Below are positions 44,475 to 53,564 of a stretch of 64,000 nucleotides of DNA, piece after piece. Position 1 is the first letter of the stretch. The number at the start of each line of letters is the position of its first letter. A program made the translations under genes and the position numbers. The notes below the pieces were generated by a model that was not told the DNA's origin, did not search any database, and saw only the letters and a program-made list of their open reading frames with translations. Origin of the DNA: Parapedobacter pyrenivorans_A (lineage in GTDB: Bacteria > Bacteroidota > Bacteroidia > Sphingobacteriales > Sphingobacteriaceae); assembly GCF_041925275.1 (NCBI RefSeq), contig NZ_JBHEUZ010000012.1, positions 62,001-126,000 on the forward strand. Direction: 5' to 3'.

Positions 44475-45650
44475 CTACTTGCGGTTCTTCCATGTCAGCA
44501 AAAAATAACTCCCCGTTCCCAATACGGCGGCACTGACCGTAGCGAGCACCAAACTTCCCAACACATACTCCTGGAGGTGCTGCTGGATGAATGGCCGGTA
44601 GGTGCCGATATCCTGCCAATGGAATGCATCGCCGGTGTGCGTGCCGAGCAGCGCGGTGCCGATTTGCAGGCACGCGTAGATGATGAACGGGATGAGCGGC
44701 GGGAGGCTCACATTGGAGAAGGCAAATGCAATGAGCTTGTTGAGCCGCAGCACCACCGCCAGGAACAATACCAACAGCGTGTGGAAGCCCCAGAAGGGCG
44801 ACAAGCCCACCCATACGCCCAGGGCGACTGACGACGCTTTCTTCAGGGGCGTATCGTCACTGTGTAACAGGTCTTCGAGAAAAAAACGGCGGAACCCTTT
44901 CTCCCGGAAAGTCCGAAAATAGTCGCGCGGCCGGATGTAGAACAGCATGACCAACACCAGCCACGTGTTGAGGATGCTGATGCGGGTGAAATCGCGGAAG
45001 GGTCGGAAGTGCGACACCCGCTCGGCGGGATCATACAGCACCCGGATGGGGATGTTGCGCACGGCGATGCCGCGCCAGGCGGCCTTGACGATGACCTCCA
45101 CCTCAAACTCAAACTTGGTGGTGTAGAAACGGATGTCCTGCAGTTCGGTGAGCGGGTACAGGCGGAAACCCGACTGCGTGTCGGAGAGGCTGATGCCCGT
45201 TTCGAACCGGAACCAGAAATTGGAAAACCGGTTGCCGAAGCTGCTCTTGCCCGGTATACCTTCGCGCTCCATGTTGCGGTCGCCGATGAGCAGGGCGGGG
45301 CCATCGGCCTCGATGGCGCGTACGAACAACGGGATGTCATCCGGAAAGTGCTGGCCGTCCGAATCGATCGTGACCGCATATTCGAAGCCGCGGGCGGTGG
45401 CCTCGCGGAAGCCAGTGCGCAACGCGTTGCCTTTGCCTTTGTTGCGCGGCAGGTGGATGGCGGTTATCTCGCAATAGCCGACCAGGACCTCGGTCGTGGT
45501 GTCGGTCGAACCGTCGTTCACCACGATGACCCGCTGTGCCGACGTATGCCGAAGGACGCCGTCCAATACTCTAGGCAGTGTTTTGGCGTTGTTGTAGGTG
45601 GGAATGATTACACAACCATTGATGGAAACGAATACCTCGTTACTGGTCAT
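44475..45650 (-). CDS. GT2 glycosyltransferase fused to DUF2062
   Basis: 391 residues. GT-A domain (about 10-235) with VIIPTYNNAKTLPRVLDGVL, VVNDGSTD and the metal-binding SDGQHFPDD. A DUF2062 domain with three helices follows (about 265-380; SDDTPLKKASSVALGVWVGL, FWGFHTLLVLFLAVVL). The same fusion occurs in flexirubin and aryl-polyene clusters. It resembles dolichyl-phosphate-mannose-type synthases; the sugar is unknown. Starts 14 bases after the next gene's end. Confidence 0.87.
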   Translation of the reverse strand: MTSNEVFVSINGCVIIPTYNNAKTLPRVLDGVLRHTSAQRVIVVNDGSTDTTTEVLVGYCEITAIHLPRNKGKGNALRTGFREATARGFEYAVTIDSDGQHFPDDIPLFVRAIEADGPALLIGDRNMEREGIPGKSSFGNRFSNFWFRFETGISLSDTQSGFRLYPLTELQDIRFYTTKFEFEVEVIVKAAWRGIAVRNIPIRVLYDPAERVSHFRPFRDFTRISILNTWLVLVMLFYIRPRDYFRTFREKGFRRFFLEDLLHSDDTPLKKASSVALGVWVGLSPFWGFHTLLVLFLAVVLRLNKLIAFAFSNVSLPPLIPFIIYACLQIGTALLGTHTGDAFHWQDIGTYRPFIQQHLQEYVLGSLVLATVSAAVLGTGSYFLLTWKNRK

Positions 45651-45663
45651 TCAGGTTTATTCT

Positions 45664-46131
45664 TCAGTCGGTTGAAAACGAATCGAAATACCCGTTTATC
45701 ATGGCTTTGAGACCGGCATCTTCTATTTCGGGCAGCGCCTGCTCGACGAATTGCCGATCGGCTTCGATGTTATCGTTGTATTTCAGAAACTTGGGCAGGT
45801 GTTCCTGTACGCTGAGGCGGATCAGCCGGATTTCGGCGTTGTTCGGCTCATCGGCGACGGCCTGCTCGATCCAGGGCACGGCTTCTTTCACTTTGGCCCC
45901 CCGCGCCGTCAGTTTTTCGTAACGGGCCAGCAACATGAGTCCCGCGCCCTTGTAAGCCACCAGTACCGGGTCGTCGCTTTTCGTTACCGTTGCCAGCGGT
46001 GCATAGAAGGCTTGCGCCTGGGCTTCCGATTTGGTCGCATCGCGGTAAAGCAGCCGCAGCGCATCGCGGTCCTGTGCGCAGACCACCGCGGTGTAACAGA
46101 CGAGTACGAGGAACGGAACGAGCTTTTTCAT
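45664..46131 (-). CDS. Small exported protein of the pigment cluster
   Basis: 155 residues. Signal peptide KKLVPFLVLVCYTAVVCAQ, then a helical TPR-like domain with AVPWIEQAVADEPNNAEIRL. No family recognised. Position between the dehydratase and glycosyltransferase, in the same direction with gaps of 3 and 13 bases, suggests a periplasmic accessory role in pigment handling. Confidence 0.7.
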   Translation of the reverse strand: MKKLVPFLVLVCYTAVVCAQDRDALRLLYRDATKSEAQAQAFYAPLATVTKSDDPVLVAYKGAGLMLLARYEKLTARGAKVKEAVPWIEQAVADEPNNAEIRLIRLSVQEHLPKFLKYNDNIEADRQFVEQALPEIEDAGLKAMINGYFDSFSTD

Positions 46132-46134
46132 AGC

Positions 46135-46503
46135 CTAAACTTTTTGGAACACCCCGCTGAACTTCAGTGCGGTGGTATCTTCAAACGACGTGGTGCTCTT
46201 CACGGAAAGCAGCCCGCCTTCTTCTTCAACATCCAATTCGACCCGAATGTTTGGATGTTGTGCCGGATTGATGATGGCCATGAACTTGACGTTCCGTGCG
46301 GTGGTCAGCATCAGCGGCGATGCGGCCCACTTTTCGGCCAGCTCCTTGATGATCTGCATCATGCATACCCCCGGCGTTACCGGGTTGCCGGGGAAATGGC
46401 CTTGGAATACCGCATGGCCGCTATTGAGCGAAATCGATGCCGATACCTTGGGGCCGTCTGCGGTGAATGCGTCGAGCGAATAAAAATCGTGTAACAGCGA
46501 CAT
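46135..46503 (-). CDS. FabZ/ApeI-like 3-hydroxyacyl-ACP dehydratase
   Basis: 122 residues, single hotdog. The FabZ box is intact: GHAVFQGHFPGNPVTPGVCM with H36. It would dehydrate polyene intermediates and, unlike the two ApeP-type proteins at 22910 and 23367, retains the classical catalytic histidine. ATG at 46503; a longer frame to 46512 would need TTG. First gene of the 46503-40711 run. Confidence 0.85.
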   Translation of the reverse strand: MSLLHDFYSLDAFTADGPKVSASISLNSGHAVFQGHFPGNPVTPGVCMMQIIKELAEKWAASPLMLTTARNVKFMAIINPAQHPNIRVELDVEEEGGLLSVKSTTSFEDTTALKFSGVFQKV

Positions 46504-46509
46504 AAGAGG

Positions 46510-46517
46510 CAAAAGTA
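46510..46517 (-). promoter_or_regulatory. -7 element just before the dehydratase start
   Basis: The minus strand reads TACTTTTG, an exact TAnnTTTG match ending 7 bases before the ATG at 46503. If it is used, the transcript would begin at or next to the start codon. No -33 TTG at the usual distance. Confidence 0.4.
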
Positions 46518-46577
46518 AAAAAGAACGGGAATATAAATGGATTTTTGTTAATATTGGGGTTTGACGAAGACAAGCGT

Positions 46578-47693
46578 ATGAAGCTCCTAACGATTTACTT
46601 ACTTTTAACGGTATCCCCCATTATGCTACTCGCCCAACATACCCGCCTCTTGGTTGGCACGTACACCCAAAGCGGAAAAAGTGAAGGCATTTATGTGTAT
46701 GATGTTGATTTGGGAACGGGTGAGGCTACACAGGTGAGCAGCATAGCATCCGAAAACCCGTCGTTTTTGGCGCTCAGTGCCGATGGGAAGTATGTGTATG
46801 CCGTTAACGAGAACGGTGATGGGAAAGGGGCGGTGAGTGCTTATGCCTACGATAACCAAGCGGGCACGCTGACGTTCCTGAACCGGCAGCTGACGCTGGG
46901 CGACCACCCCTGCCACGTAACGACCGATAGGGAGGGTACTCACGTCATCGTTTCCAACTACTCGGGGGGCAGCATCAGCGTGTTCCCCGTTGGGCCGGCG
47001 GGCAGCCTGGGCGGGATGGTGCAGCAGATCCACCACGAGGGTAGCGGCCCCGACCTGCAGCGGCAACAAGCACCGCACGTGCACTCCGCTTTTTTCAACC
47101 CGGACGAAACACAGCTGTTTGTGCAGGACCTCGGAACGGATAAGGTGAATATCTACGATTTCCGGCCGGAAGAGGCCGCCCGCCCGCTGGCGGCGGCGCC
47201 TTTTATTGCCGGCACGCCGGGTGGCGGCCCGCGTCACCTGACTTTCTCGGCCGATGGCCGCTTTATCTACCTGGTGCAGGAGATGGCGGCCACGGTAGCG
47301 GTTTACCAGCAGCGGGGGGATGGCTGGGAGGCCATCCAGGAGGAGCCGATCAACGCGGCGGACTTTGCAGGTGCCGACGGTGCGGCGGATATCAAGCTGT
47401 CGCCCGACGGGAAATTCCTATATGCATCCAATCGTGGTGATGCCAATACCCTGGCGATCTACGGGGTAGACACGGCTTCGGGTAAACTGACGAAAGTGGG
47501 GAACCAGTCGGTATTGGGTCGTGGCCCGCGGAACTTCACGCTGTCGCCCGATGGCAAATACCTGTTGGTGGCCAATCAGCAGACCGATGAGGTGGTGGTT
47601 TTTGAGCGGGATGCCGCTTCGGGCTTACTCACGGATACGGGAAACCGGATAACGGTAGGGTCGCCCGTTTGTTTGGTTTTTTCCTCTTATTAA
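46578..47693 (+). CDS. Lactonase-family beta-propeller (6-phosphogluconolactonase-like)
   Basis: 371 residues from the ATG at 46578, which starts a signal peptide (KLLTIYLLLTVSPIMLLAQ). Seven-bladed propeller with repeated SADGKYVYAVNE, NPDETQLFVQDLGTDKVNIY, SADGRFIYLVQE, SPDGKFLYASNRG and SPDGKYLLVANQQ motifs. Matches the YbhE/Lactonase family, but the signal peptide puts this copy outside the cytoplasm, so the substrate is open. Confidence 0.86.
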   Translation: MKLLTIYLLLTVSPIMLLAQHTRLLVGTYTQSGKSEGIYVYDVDLGTGEATQVSSIASENPSFLALSADGKYVYAVNENGDGKGAVSAYAYDNQAGTLTFLNRQLTLGDHPCHVTTDREGTHVIVSNYSGGSISVFPVGPAGSLGGMVQQIHHEGSGPDLQRQQAPHVHSAFFNPDETQLFVQDLGTDKVNIYDFRPEEAARPLAAAPFIAGTPGGGPRHLTFSADGRFIYLVQEMAATVAVYQQRGDGWEAIQEEPINAADFAGADGAADIKLSPDGKFLYASNRGDANTLAIYGVDTASGKLTKVGNQSVLGRGPRNFTLSPDGKYLLVANQQTDEVVVFERDAASGLLTDTGNRITVGSPVCLVFSSY

Positions 47694-47702
47694 TGAGCGG
47701 CT

Positions 47703-48053
47703 TCACTCAAGCTCATGCGTCTCTTCATCATACTTACCAGCAAGGTCATCCTGGATGGTCCCTTTCCATTGGTCGGTCTTGATCAGGTAAGCGGTACGGG
47801 CGATGAGGTGGGCTGCCACCGGCGCGGTAAGTATCAGGAAGAAGATAATGGCCAGCGCCTTCGTGGTCACCGACACTTCATCCGGGAAATAAAAAGCCGC
47901 GCTGAGCAGCAACAGTCCGCCACCCAGTGTGGCCGCTTTTACGGTAACAGACAGCCGTAGGTAGAAATCGGGCATCCGTAAAATGCCGACAGCTGCGATG
48001 AGAATAGCGACTGCACCGATGGTACAAAGCGCCCCGATGAGGATATCAATCAT
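47703..48053 (-). CDS. mnhG: Na+/H+ antiporter subunit MnhG/MrpG
   Basis: 116 residues, three helices, with GILRMPDFYLRLSVTVKAATLG, the PhaG/MnhG_YufB signature. Last gene of the seven-gene Mrp operon. The C-terminal tail is acidic (YDEETHELE). Overlaps mnhF by 4 bases. Confidence 0.93.
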   Translation of the reverse strand: MIDILIGALCTIGAVAILIAAVGILRMPDFYLRLSVTVKAATLGGGLLLLSAAFYFPDEVSVTTKALAIIFFLILTAPVAAHLIARTAYLIKTDQWKGTIQDDLAGKYDEETHELE

Positions 48054-48322
48054 TTCCGCCCCCTTTTTTCAATGTAATAAGAAAACGCGATGGTGCCTAA
48101 AAAGGCGATAAGTGCCAGGATCATGGCCACATCGATCAGTGTCGATTTGCCGGTGCTGATACTGTAAACCGTGATGACGCTGATGCCGATGGTGATGAGT
48201 AGATCCAGCGCTATGACACGGTCCACGATGGTGGGCCCTTTGTAGAGCCGGATGAATACCAGCAGCAGCGATACGGCCAGGATCGGTAAAATCACGTATT
48301 GAATGTAACTGTCTAATGTCAT
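48050..48322 (-). CDS. mnhF: Na+/H+ antiporter subunit MnhF/MrpF
   Basis: 90 residues, three helices, GPTIVDRVIALDLLITIGIS is the MrpF signature. Overlaps mnhE by 4 bases and mnhG by 4 bases, so the three are almost certainly translated from one message. Confidence 0.93.
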   Translation of the reverse strand: MTLDSYIQYVILPILAVSLLLVFIRLYKGPTIVDRVIALDLLITIGISVITVYSISTGKSTLIDVAMILALIAFLGTIAFSYYIEKRGRK

Positions 48323-48795
48323 CGGATAATCTCCAATAATCTCCGCTCAACGCGTTCCTTAATCTGTTCGATAAAATCTTCCTTGCTCTTCATGTACATG
48401 GCATGGATATAAATAGCCTTCCGGTCTTCGCTAACGTCGATCACCAGCGTACCGGGCGTCAATGCAATCATCGTGGACAGCATGTTGATCTCGAAATCGC
48501 TCCTGGCGTCCATGGGATACCGCACGATGCCGGGCTTCATGAAGAACTTCGGTGTCACCACATCGTACGCCACCTGGATGTTGGCTTTCACCATTTCGTA
48601 AAGGAAGTACAGGATAAACCCGATGATTTTGGGCACGCGGTTGAAGTACCGCCGGTCACTTTCGTTGCGGTTCATCAGCCACAGCAGGAAAAACCCGACG
48701 GCAAAACCGAACAGGAAATTCGAGTAATACAATACCCCTGTCAAAGCGACCCAAGTAAAGGCGAGTAACAGGTTCATCAGAAAATGTTTAACCAT
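48319..48795 (-). CDS. mnhE: Na+/H+ antiporter subunit MnhE/MrpE
   Basis: 158 residues from the ATG at 48795; the open frame reaches 49062 but that part overlaps mnhD in another frame. Two to three helices at the start (LMNLLLAFTWVALTGVLYY), then the conserved YEMVKANIQVAYDVV and MIALTPGTLVIDVSED segments of the family. Confidence 0.92.
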   Translation of the reverse strand: MVKHFLMNLLLAFTWVALTGVLYYSNFLFGFAVGFFLLWLMNRNESDRRYFNRVPKIIGFILYFLYEMVKANIQVAYDVVTPKFFMKPGIVRYPMDARSDFEINMLSTMIALTPGTLVIDVSEDRKAIYIHAMYMKSKEDFIEQIKERVERRLLEIIR

Positions 48796-48806
48796 AGCTG
48801 TACCGT

Positions 48807-50336
48807 TTACTGTGATTGATCCGTCCTTAAAACTGCCTCGATGTAAGGCGTGGTATCTTTCATCTCGCCGGCGATGTGCTTGGCCACTGCCATGACGTTC
48901 TCGGCGCCCAGCCCGATATAGAGTGTAATGGCTGCCAGGAAAACAATCGGCGCCACCAGCAGCGATTTGCGGAAGGTACTCAACGGCTGGAACTCGTCCG
49001 TCAGCACCGCCCCGCTCTCTGCCGCGGGCAACGGCTGGTCCTTCCAGAAGACCTTCGCCCACATCGACGAGATAACGTATAAGGTAGCAAAGCTACCGAT
49101 AATGATGGCCACTATCAATGCGTACTGGTTATCCATGAAGCCGGCCTCAAATAAGTGTATTTTGGGCCAGAAACCCGAGAGCGGCGGGATACCGACCAAC
49201 GAGAAGAGCACGATGGCGATGACCAGCGACAGTAGCGGGTATTGGGCATACAGTCCGCCGAGCTTATCCATGTTCATGGTGCCGCGCAGCTTGCGGATGA
49301 GCCCCGCAATGAGGAACATGTTGGTTTTCACCATGATGTCGTGGAACAGGTAGAACAGCGCTCCCGTGAGGGCCACCTCCGAGAACATACCCAGGCCGCC
49401 GATCATGAATCCGATGTGGCATACGATGAGGTAGGAGAACATCCGCCGGATATTGTTTTTGATGACGGCACCGAAGGTGCCCGTAAGGATGGTGAAGATG
49501 GCCATGCCGATCAGCAGCGTGCGGGTAAACTCATCGGGGATGAAAATGAGCGTGAACATGCGGAACAGGGCATAGATCCCTACCTTGGTGAGCAGTCCGC
49601 CGAAGATCGCCGCTACCGCCGATGGCGGGGTGTGGTATGAGGAGGGCAGCCAGAAATAGAGTGGGAACACGGCCGATTTGATGCCGAAGCCGATGATGAA
49701 GAAGATGGCGGTGATGTCTACGAGGGTCCGGTTTTCCAGTGCGGCCACTTTGAGCGACAGGTCGGCCATGTTGAGGGTGCCGGTAATGCCGTAGAGGATA
49801 GCGATACCGGTGAGGAAAAACGTAGAGGCCAGGATGTTCATGGCCATGTACTTTACCGAGCCCTCAATCTGTGCCTTGCGGCCGCCGAGGGTCATCAGCA
49901 CAAACGAGGCGATGATGATGACCTCAAACCACACGTAGAGGTTGAAGATATCGCCCGTAAGGAAGGCGCCGTTCAGCCCCATCAGCAGGAAATGGAAGAT
50001 GGGGAAATAGCCGTATATGATACGGCCGCGCGCAATGCCGGTGGCGGAGAATACGGAAACGGCGAGGCCCGAAAACGACGTGAGGAGCACCATGCTGCTA
50101 CTGAAGACATCAGCTACGAACGTGATGCCGAAGGGGGCGTCCCACCCGGCGGCCTGCATGGTGAGGATGCCATCATCCCACACCTTGGCAAACAGCCGGA
50201 TGGCCACCAGCATGCCGATGGTGCTACCCGCGATGCTGATGACGCGGTGGGCGATTGTTTTACGCCAGAAGAACAGCAGCAGGATGGCCGTGAACAGGTG
50301 GACAACAACAGGAAAAACGATGGTGTTATCGATCAT
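48807..50336 (-). CDS. mnhD: Na+/H+ antiporter subunit MnhD/MrpD
   Basis: 509 residues, about 14 helices, homologous to NuoM/N-type proton-channel subunits. NLYVWFEVIIIASFVLMTLGG and AVFPLYFWLPSSYHTPPSAV are characteristic; the second contains the conserved lysine/histidine environment. Forms the proton path together with MnhA. Confidence 0.94.
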   Translation of the reverse strand: MIDNTIVFPVVVHLFTAILLLFFWRKTIAHRVISIAGSTIGMLVAIRLFAKVWDDGILTMQAAGWDAPFGITFVADVFSSSMVLLTSFSGLAVSVFSATGIARGRIIYGYFPIFHFLLMGLNGAFLTGDIFNLYVWFEVIIIASFVLMTLGGRKAQIEGSVKYMAMNILASTFFLTGIAILYGITGTLNMADLSLKVAALENRTLVDITAIFFIIGFGIKSAVFPLYFWLPSSYHTPPSAVAAIFGGLLTKVGIYALFRMFTLIFIPDEFTRTLLIGMAIFTILTGTFGAVIKNNIRRMFSYLIVCHIGFMIGGLGMFSEVALTGALFYLFHDIMVKTNMFLIAGLIRKLRGTMNMDKLGGLYAQYPLLSLVIAIVLFSLVGIPPLSGFWPKIHLFEAGFMDNQYALIVAIIIGSFATLYVISSMWAKVFWKDQPLPAAESGAVLTDEFQPLSTFRKSLLVAPIVFLAAITLYIGLGAENVMAVAKHIAGEMKDTTPYIEAVLRTDQSQ

Positions 50337-50689
50337 ATATCTTCTTCTTCCGGTGTATTTAAATCGTCAAGGTCATCCGAATTGACCAATACGTAAACCC
50401 GTTTGAGTAAAACGATGGCGAAGGACTGGATGCCGAAGCCAATCACAATGGCCGTTAATATGAGGGCCTGGGGCACCGGATCGGCATAAATATCGGTGAA
50501 CAGCTTGGCAGCGCTATCGATGACCGGCGGCTTGCCCTTGGTGATGTTGCCCAACAGGAAAATGAGCAGGTTGGCCCCGTTGCCCAACAAGGTGATGCCC
50601 ACGAGCAGCTTGACCATGCTGCGCCGGAGGAGCATGAATATGCCGGCGGCATACAGTACGGCGATGAGTATGATGAAAACAATTTCCAT
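50333..50689 (-). CDS. mnhC: Na+/H+ antiporter subunit MnhC/MrpC
   Basis: 118 residues, three helices, NuoK-like: LVGITLLGNGANLLIFLLG and DPVPQALILTAIVIGFGIQS are the family pattern. Overlaps mnhD by 4 bases. Confidence 0.94.
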   Translation of the reverse strand: MEIVFIILIAVLYAAGIFMLLRRSMVKLLVGITLLGNGANLLIFLLGNITKGKPPVIDSAAKLFTDIYADPVPQALILTAIVIGFGIQSFAIVLLKRVYVLVNSDDLDDLNTPEEEDI

Positions 50690-50692
50690 GGC

Positions 50693-51106
50693 TTACTCGC
50701 TATATTGCGCAATGGTGAATAAGATGGTGAGGACCACGCCGATGACCACCAAGTACACCCCCAGATCGAAAAATAGCGCCGAGCCAATCATACCGATTAC
50801 GGGGAAAGGCTCGTCGAACCACAGGCCCGTCATCACGGGCTCGCCCCCAAGCATGGGCGCAAACATGCTGAGTGCCGCCAGTGCGAGACCCAGGGGGATA
50901 AACGCGTTGGGATGGGTGCGGAGCAGCTTGAGCGTGGCGACGCTGCCGTGGGTGAAGCTATGCAGCACAAAGGCGATGGCGGCGATGAGGCCGCCCACAA
51001 AGCCACCGCCCGGGTGGTAGTGCCCCCGCAACAGGATGAATATCGAAAAAAGCAGCAAAATGGGCAGCAGGTAACTCGATGCGGTCTTTAAGATGGAACT
51101 ATTCAT
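50693..51106 (-). CDS. mnhB: Na+/H+ antiporter subunit MnhB/MrpB
   Basis: 137 residues, four helices, with LRGHYHPGGGFVGGLIAAIA as the hallmark of the MnhB domain. Lies 1 base after mnhA and 3 bases before mnhC. Confidence 0.94.
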   Translation of the reverse strand: MNSSILKTASSYLLPILLLFSIFILLRGHYHPGGGFVGGLIAAIAFVLHSFTHGSVATLKLLRTHPNAFIPLGLALAALSMFAPMLGGEPVMTGLWFDEPFPVIGMIGSALFFDLGVYLVVIGVVLTILFTIAQYSE

Positions 51107-51107
51107 A

Positions 51108-53417
51108 TTATTCTTTCTCCGATGCTTTAAGTCGTAACTTCAATAAACTGACCACGCCGATGGCTGCAATGCTCAATACCACGATTTCAAACATGGTGTC
51201 GAGCCCCCGGAAATCCACCAGGATCACGTTGACGACGTTCTTCCCTTTCGCCAAGGTGTAGGCATTGTCGCCGTAGAACTTGCTGACCTCCTGATCAACG
51301 GGCTGGTTCAGTACCTGTATGGCGATTAACGCGATGACGAGACCGAAAGACGAGGCGACCAGCCCGTCGCGCAGCCTGATACCGCTATTGGCAAAATTGA
51401 GGAACGGCGGCAGGCGGAACAGCACCAGCACGAACAGCACGACGGTAAGGGTATCGATACTGAACTGGGTCATGGCCAGATCGGGGGCGCTGTAAAAGAC
51501 GAACAACAGGCACACGCAGTAGCCGAGCACGCTGGTGGCCACCACCACGGTAAGGCGTGAAGCCGCCGTGACGGTGATGTACACTGCCGCGATGAGGATG
51601 ACCGCCACCACGATTTCGTAGCTGCTGACAGGCGACAGGCTGTCGAGGGTGAACCGTACCGGTCCGCCGGTAACCAACCGGACAGCAAATAATAGAACGG
51701 CCGCCACGATGATGCGCAGCAGATATGCACGCAGGTAACCGTTGTGCAGTGTGCGCGTGTACCGGATGGCTATTTTGCGGGCAAACCGCGCCAGCTGGCC
51801 GATTACGTGCTTGGGCCCCCACGTATTGTAGCGCTCAATGCCGGCCAGGCTTGCGGCCGAGGGACGCCGTGCCAGGTAAAGTACCGTACCCAGTGCCAGG
51901 GTGATGCCGCTGAGCAGCAGCACCAGGTTGAAGCCGTGCCATATCTTCAACGGCGAATCGATGGCCGACTGGTGCATGGCCTGTGCGGCAGGGTTGAGCA
52001 GGGCGGCATCGGCCAGCCAGGGGACGCAACCGAAGATGACACCCAGTATGGCCAGCAACAACGGGGCACCCCATAGGAGGCCATGAGGCAGATGGACGTG
52101 GCCGAAGCGCTCGGGCAGCGTACCGGCGAACGGCTTGATGCCGGCAAGAAAGCCCGCACAAAGGAGCAGCACGTTGGTGGCCACCGCCAGTGCGGTGAGT
52201 ACGATGGTTAAGATGCCGGTGGTATGCAGGGTAGCCTCATAGATGAGGTCTTTGCCGATGAAGCCGAAGGTAAGCGGCAAGCCGGCGCTGGATAGCGCCG
52301 CAAGTATACCGGCGATGGATAGCGGCATCAATACCTTGCGTAGGCCCGACAACTGCGTGATATCGCGGGTGCCCGTCTCGTGGTCAATGACGCCGGCGGT
52401 GAGGAATAGCGATGCCTTGTAAAGTGCGTGCACCAGGATGAAAACCGATGCCGCCAACAGCGACTCGGCGGTGCCAATGCCGATGAGGAACACCAGCATG
52501 CCCAGGGCGGCAACGGTAGAATACGCTAAAATGGACTTGAGGTCGGTGCGGAAGATGGAGTGAAAGGCGCTGTATAGCATGGTGATGCCACCAATGACAA
52601 CAAGCGGATACATCCAGTAGTCGGTGCCGCCTAGCACTGGCTGGAGCCTGGCCAAAAGGTACACGCCCGCCTTGACCATCGTAGCCGAATGGAGGTATGC
52701 CGACACGGGTGTGGGTGCTTTCATCGCCCCTGGCAACCAGAAATGGAACGGGAACTGGGCCGATTTGGTGAATGCGCCGGCAAAAACCAATAACAATATC
52801 AACCCGTAAAGGGCATGGCTTTTCAAATACTCATTCGTGCCCAGCATCTCCTGGATGGAGTAACTGCCGGATAAGTGGCCCATCAGGATCAGTCCTGCCA
52901 TCAGGAGGAATCCGCCTCCCCCCGTAACGCCAAGGGCAATGAGCGAGCTTTTGCGGGATGCCGCGTTGTCGTTGTTGAATCCGATGAGGAAAAAGGAACT
53001 AATACTAGTAAGCTCCCAAAAGATAAAAAGGAGCAGCACGTTATCTGCGAGTACCACGCCCAACATAGCGGCCATGAAGAGACTGAGGTACGCATAGAAC
53101 CGATCCAGGTACCGGTGCCCCTTCAGATAGGGGGCTGCATAGAGAAATACCAGCGATCCGATACCGGTAATCAGCAGACTGAACAGCAACGAGAGACCAT
53201 CTAGATGGAAATCAAAATTGACACCCAATGAAGGAACCCATGGATGGTGGAATTGGATGCTGCGGTCATCCTGGATGGCGGGGATGAAACTGGCAAAATA
53301 AGAGAATAAACTAATCGGCAATAAAGCAGCCAATATGGCCAGCCGTCCCTTGAGATATTTCCCGAATGGGATGTATAAGATGGAAACAATAAGGCCTGCA
53401 AGTACAGCTATCAGCAT
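51108..53417 (-). CDS. mnhA: Na+/H+ antiporter subunit MnhA/MrpA
   Basis: 769 residues, about 20 helices, NuoL-like N-terminal half (FFLIGFNNDNAASRKSSLIA; AQFPFHFWLPGAMKAPTPVS) and the MrpA C-terminal extension with VILVDFRGLDTMFEIVVLSI. First gene of the leftward mnhABCDEFG operon, which exchanges cytoplasmic Na+ (or K+) for protons and supports pH and salt tolerance. ATG at 53417. Confidence 0.94.
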   Translation of the reverse strand: MLIAVLAGLIVSILYIPFGKYLKGRLAILAALLPISLFSYFASFIPAIQDDRSIQFHHPWVPSLGVNFDFHLDGLSLLFSLLITGIGSLVFLYAAPYLKGHRYLDRFYAYLSLFMAAMLGVVLADNVLLLFIFWELTSISSFFLIGFNNDNAASRKSSLIALGVTGGGGFLLMAGLILMGHLSGSYSIQEMLGTNEYLKSHALYGLILLLVFAGAFTKSAQFPFHFWLPGAMKAPTPVSAYLHSATMVKAGVYLLARLQPVLGGTDYWMYPLVVIGGITMLYSAFHSIFRTDLKSILAYSTVAALGMLVFLIGIGTAESLLAASVFILVHALYKASLFLTAGVIDHETGTRDITQLSGLRKVLMPLSIAGILAALSSAGLPLTFGFIGKDLIYEATLHTTGILTIVLTALAVATNVLLLCAGFLAGIKPFAGTLPERFGHVHLPHGLLWGAPLLLAILGVIFGCVPWLADAALLNPAAQAMHQSAIDSPLKIWHGFNLVLLLSGITLALGTVLYLARRPSAASLAGIERYNTWGPKHVIGQLARFARKIAIRYTRTLHNGYLRAYLLRIIVAAVLLFAVRLVTGGPVRFTLDSLSPVSSYEIVVAVILIAAVYITVTAASRLTVVVATSVLGYCVCLLFVFYSAPDLAMTQFSIDTLTVVLFVLVLFRLPPFLNFANSGIRLRDGLVASSFGLVIALIAIQVLNQPVDQEVSKFYGDNAYTLAKGKNVVNVILVDFRGLDTMFEIVVLSIAAIGVVSLLKLRLKASEKE

Positions 53418-53564
53418 CAATCAAGTTCATTTAGTCCTTGGAGGGCACTAAAATATATAAATTTATAGAAGGGAAACGCATAAAAGTTGAAATAATAGGA
53501 TTTATTGAAAGGTTCTTCTTAATATTGGGTGTTCTCAAATATAACTCATTAACGCGAATAGGCG

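Noticed and set aside
48796..49062. N-terminal extension of mnhE
   Set aside because: It lies within mnhD in another frame; the family starts at the ATG at 48795.
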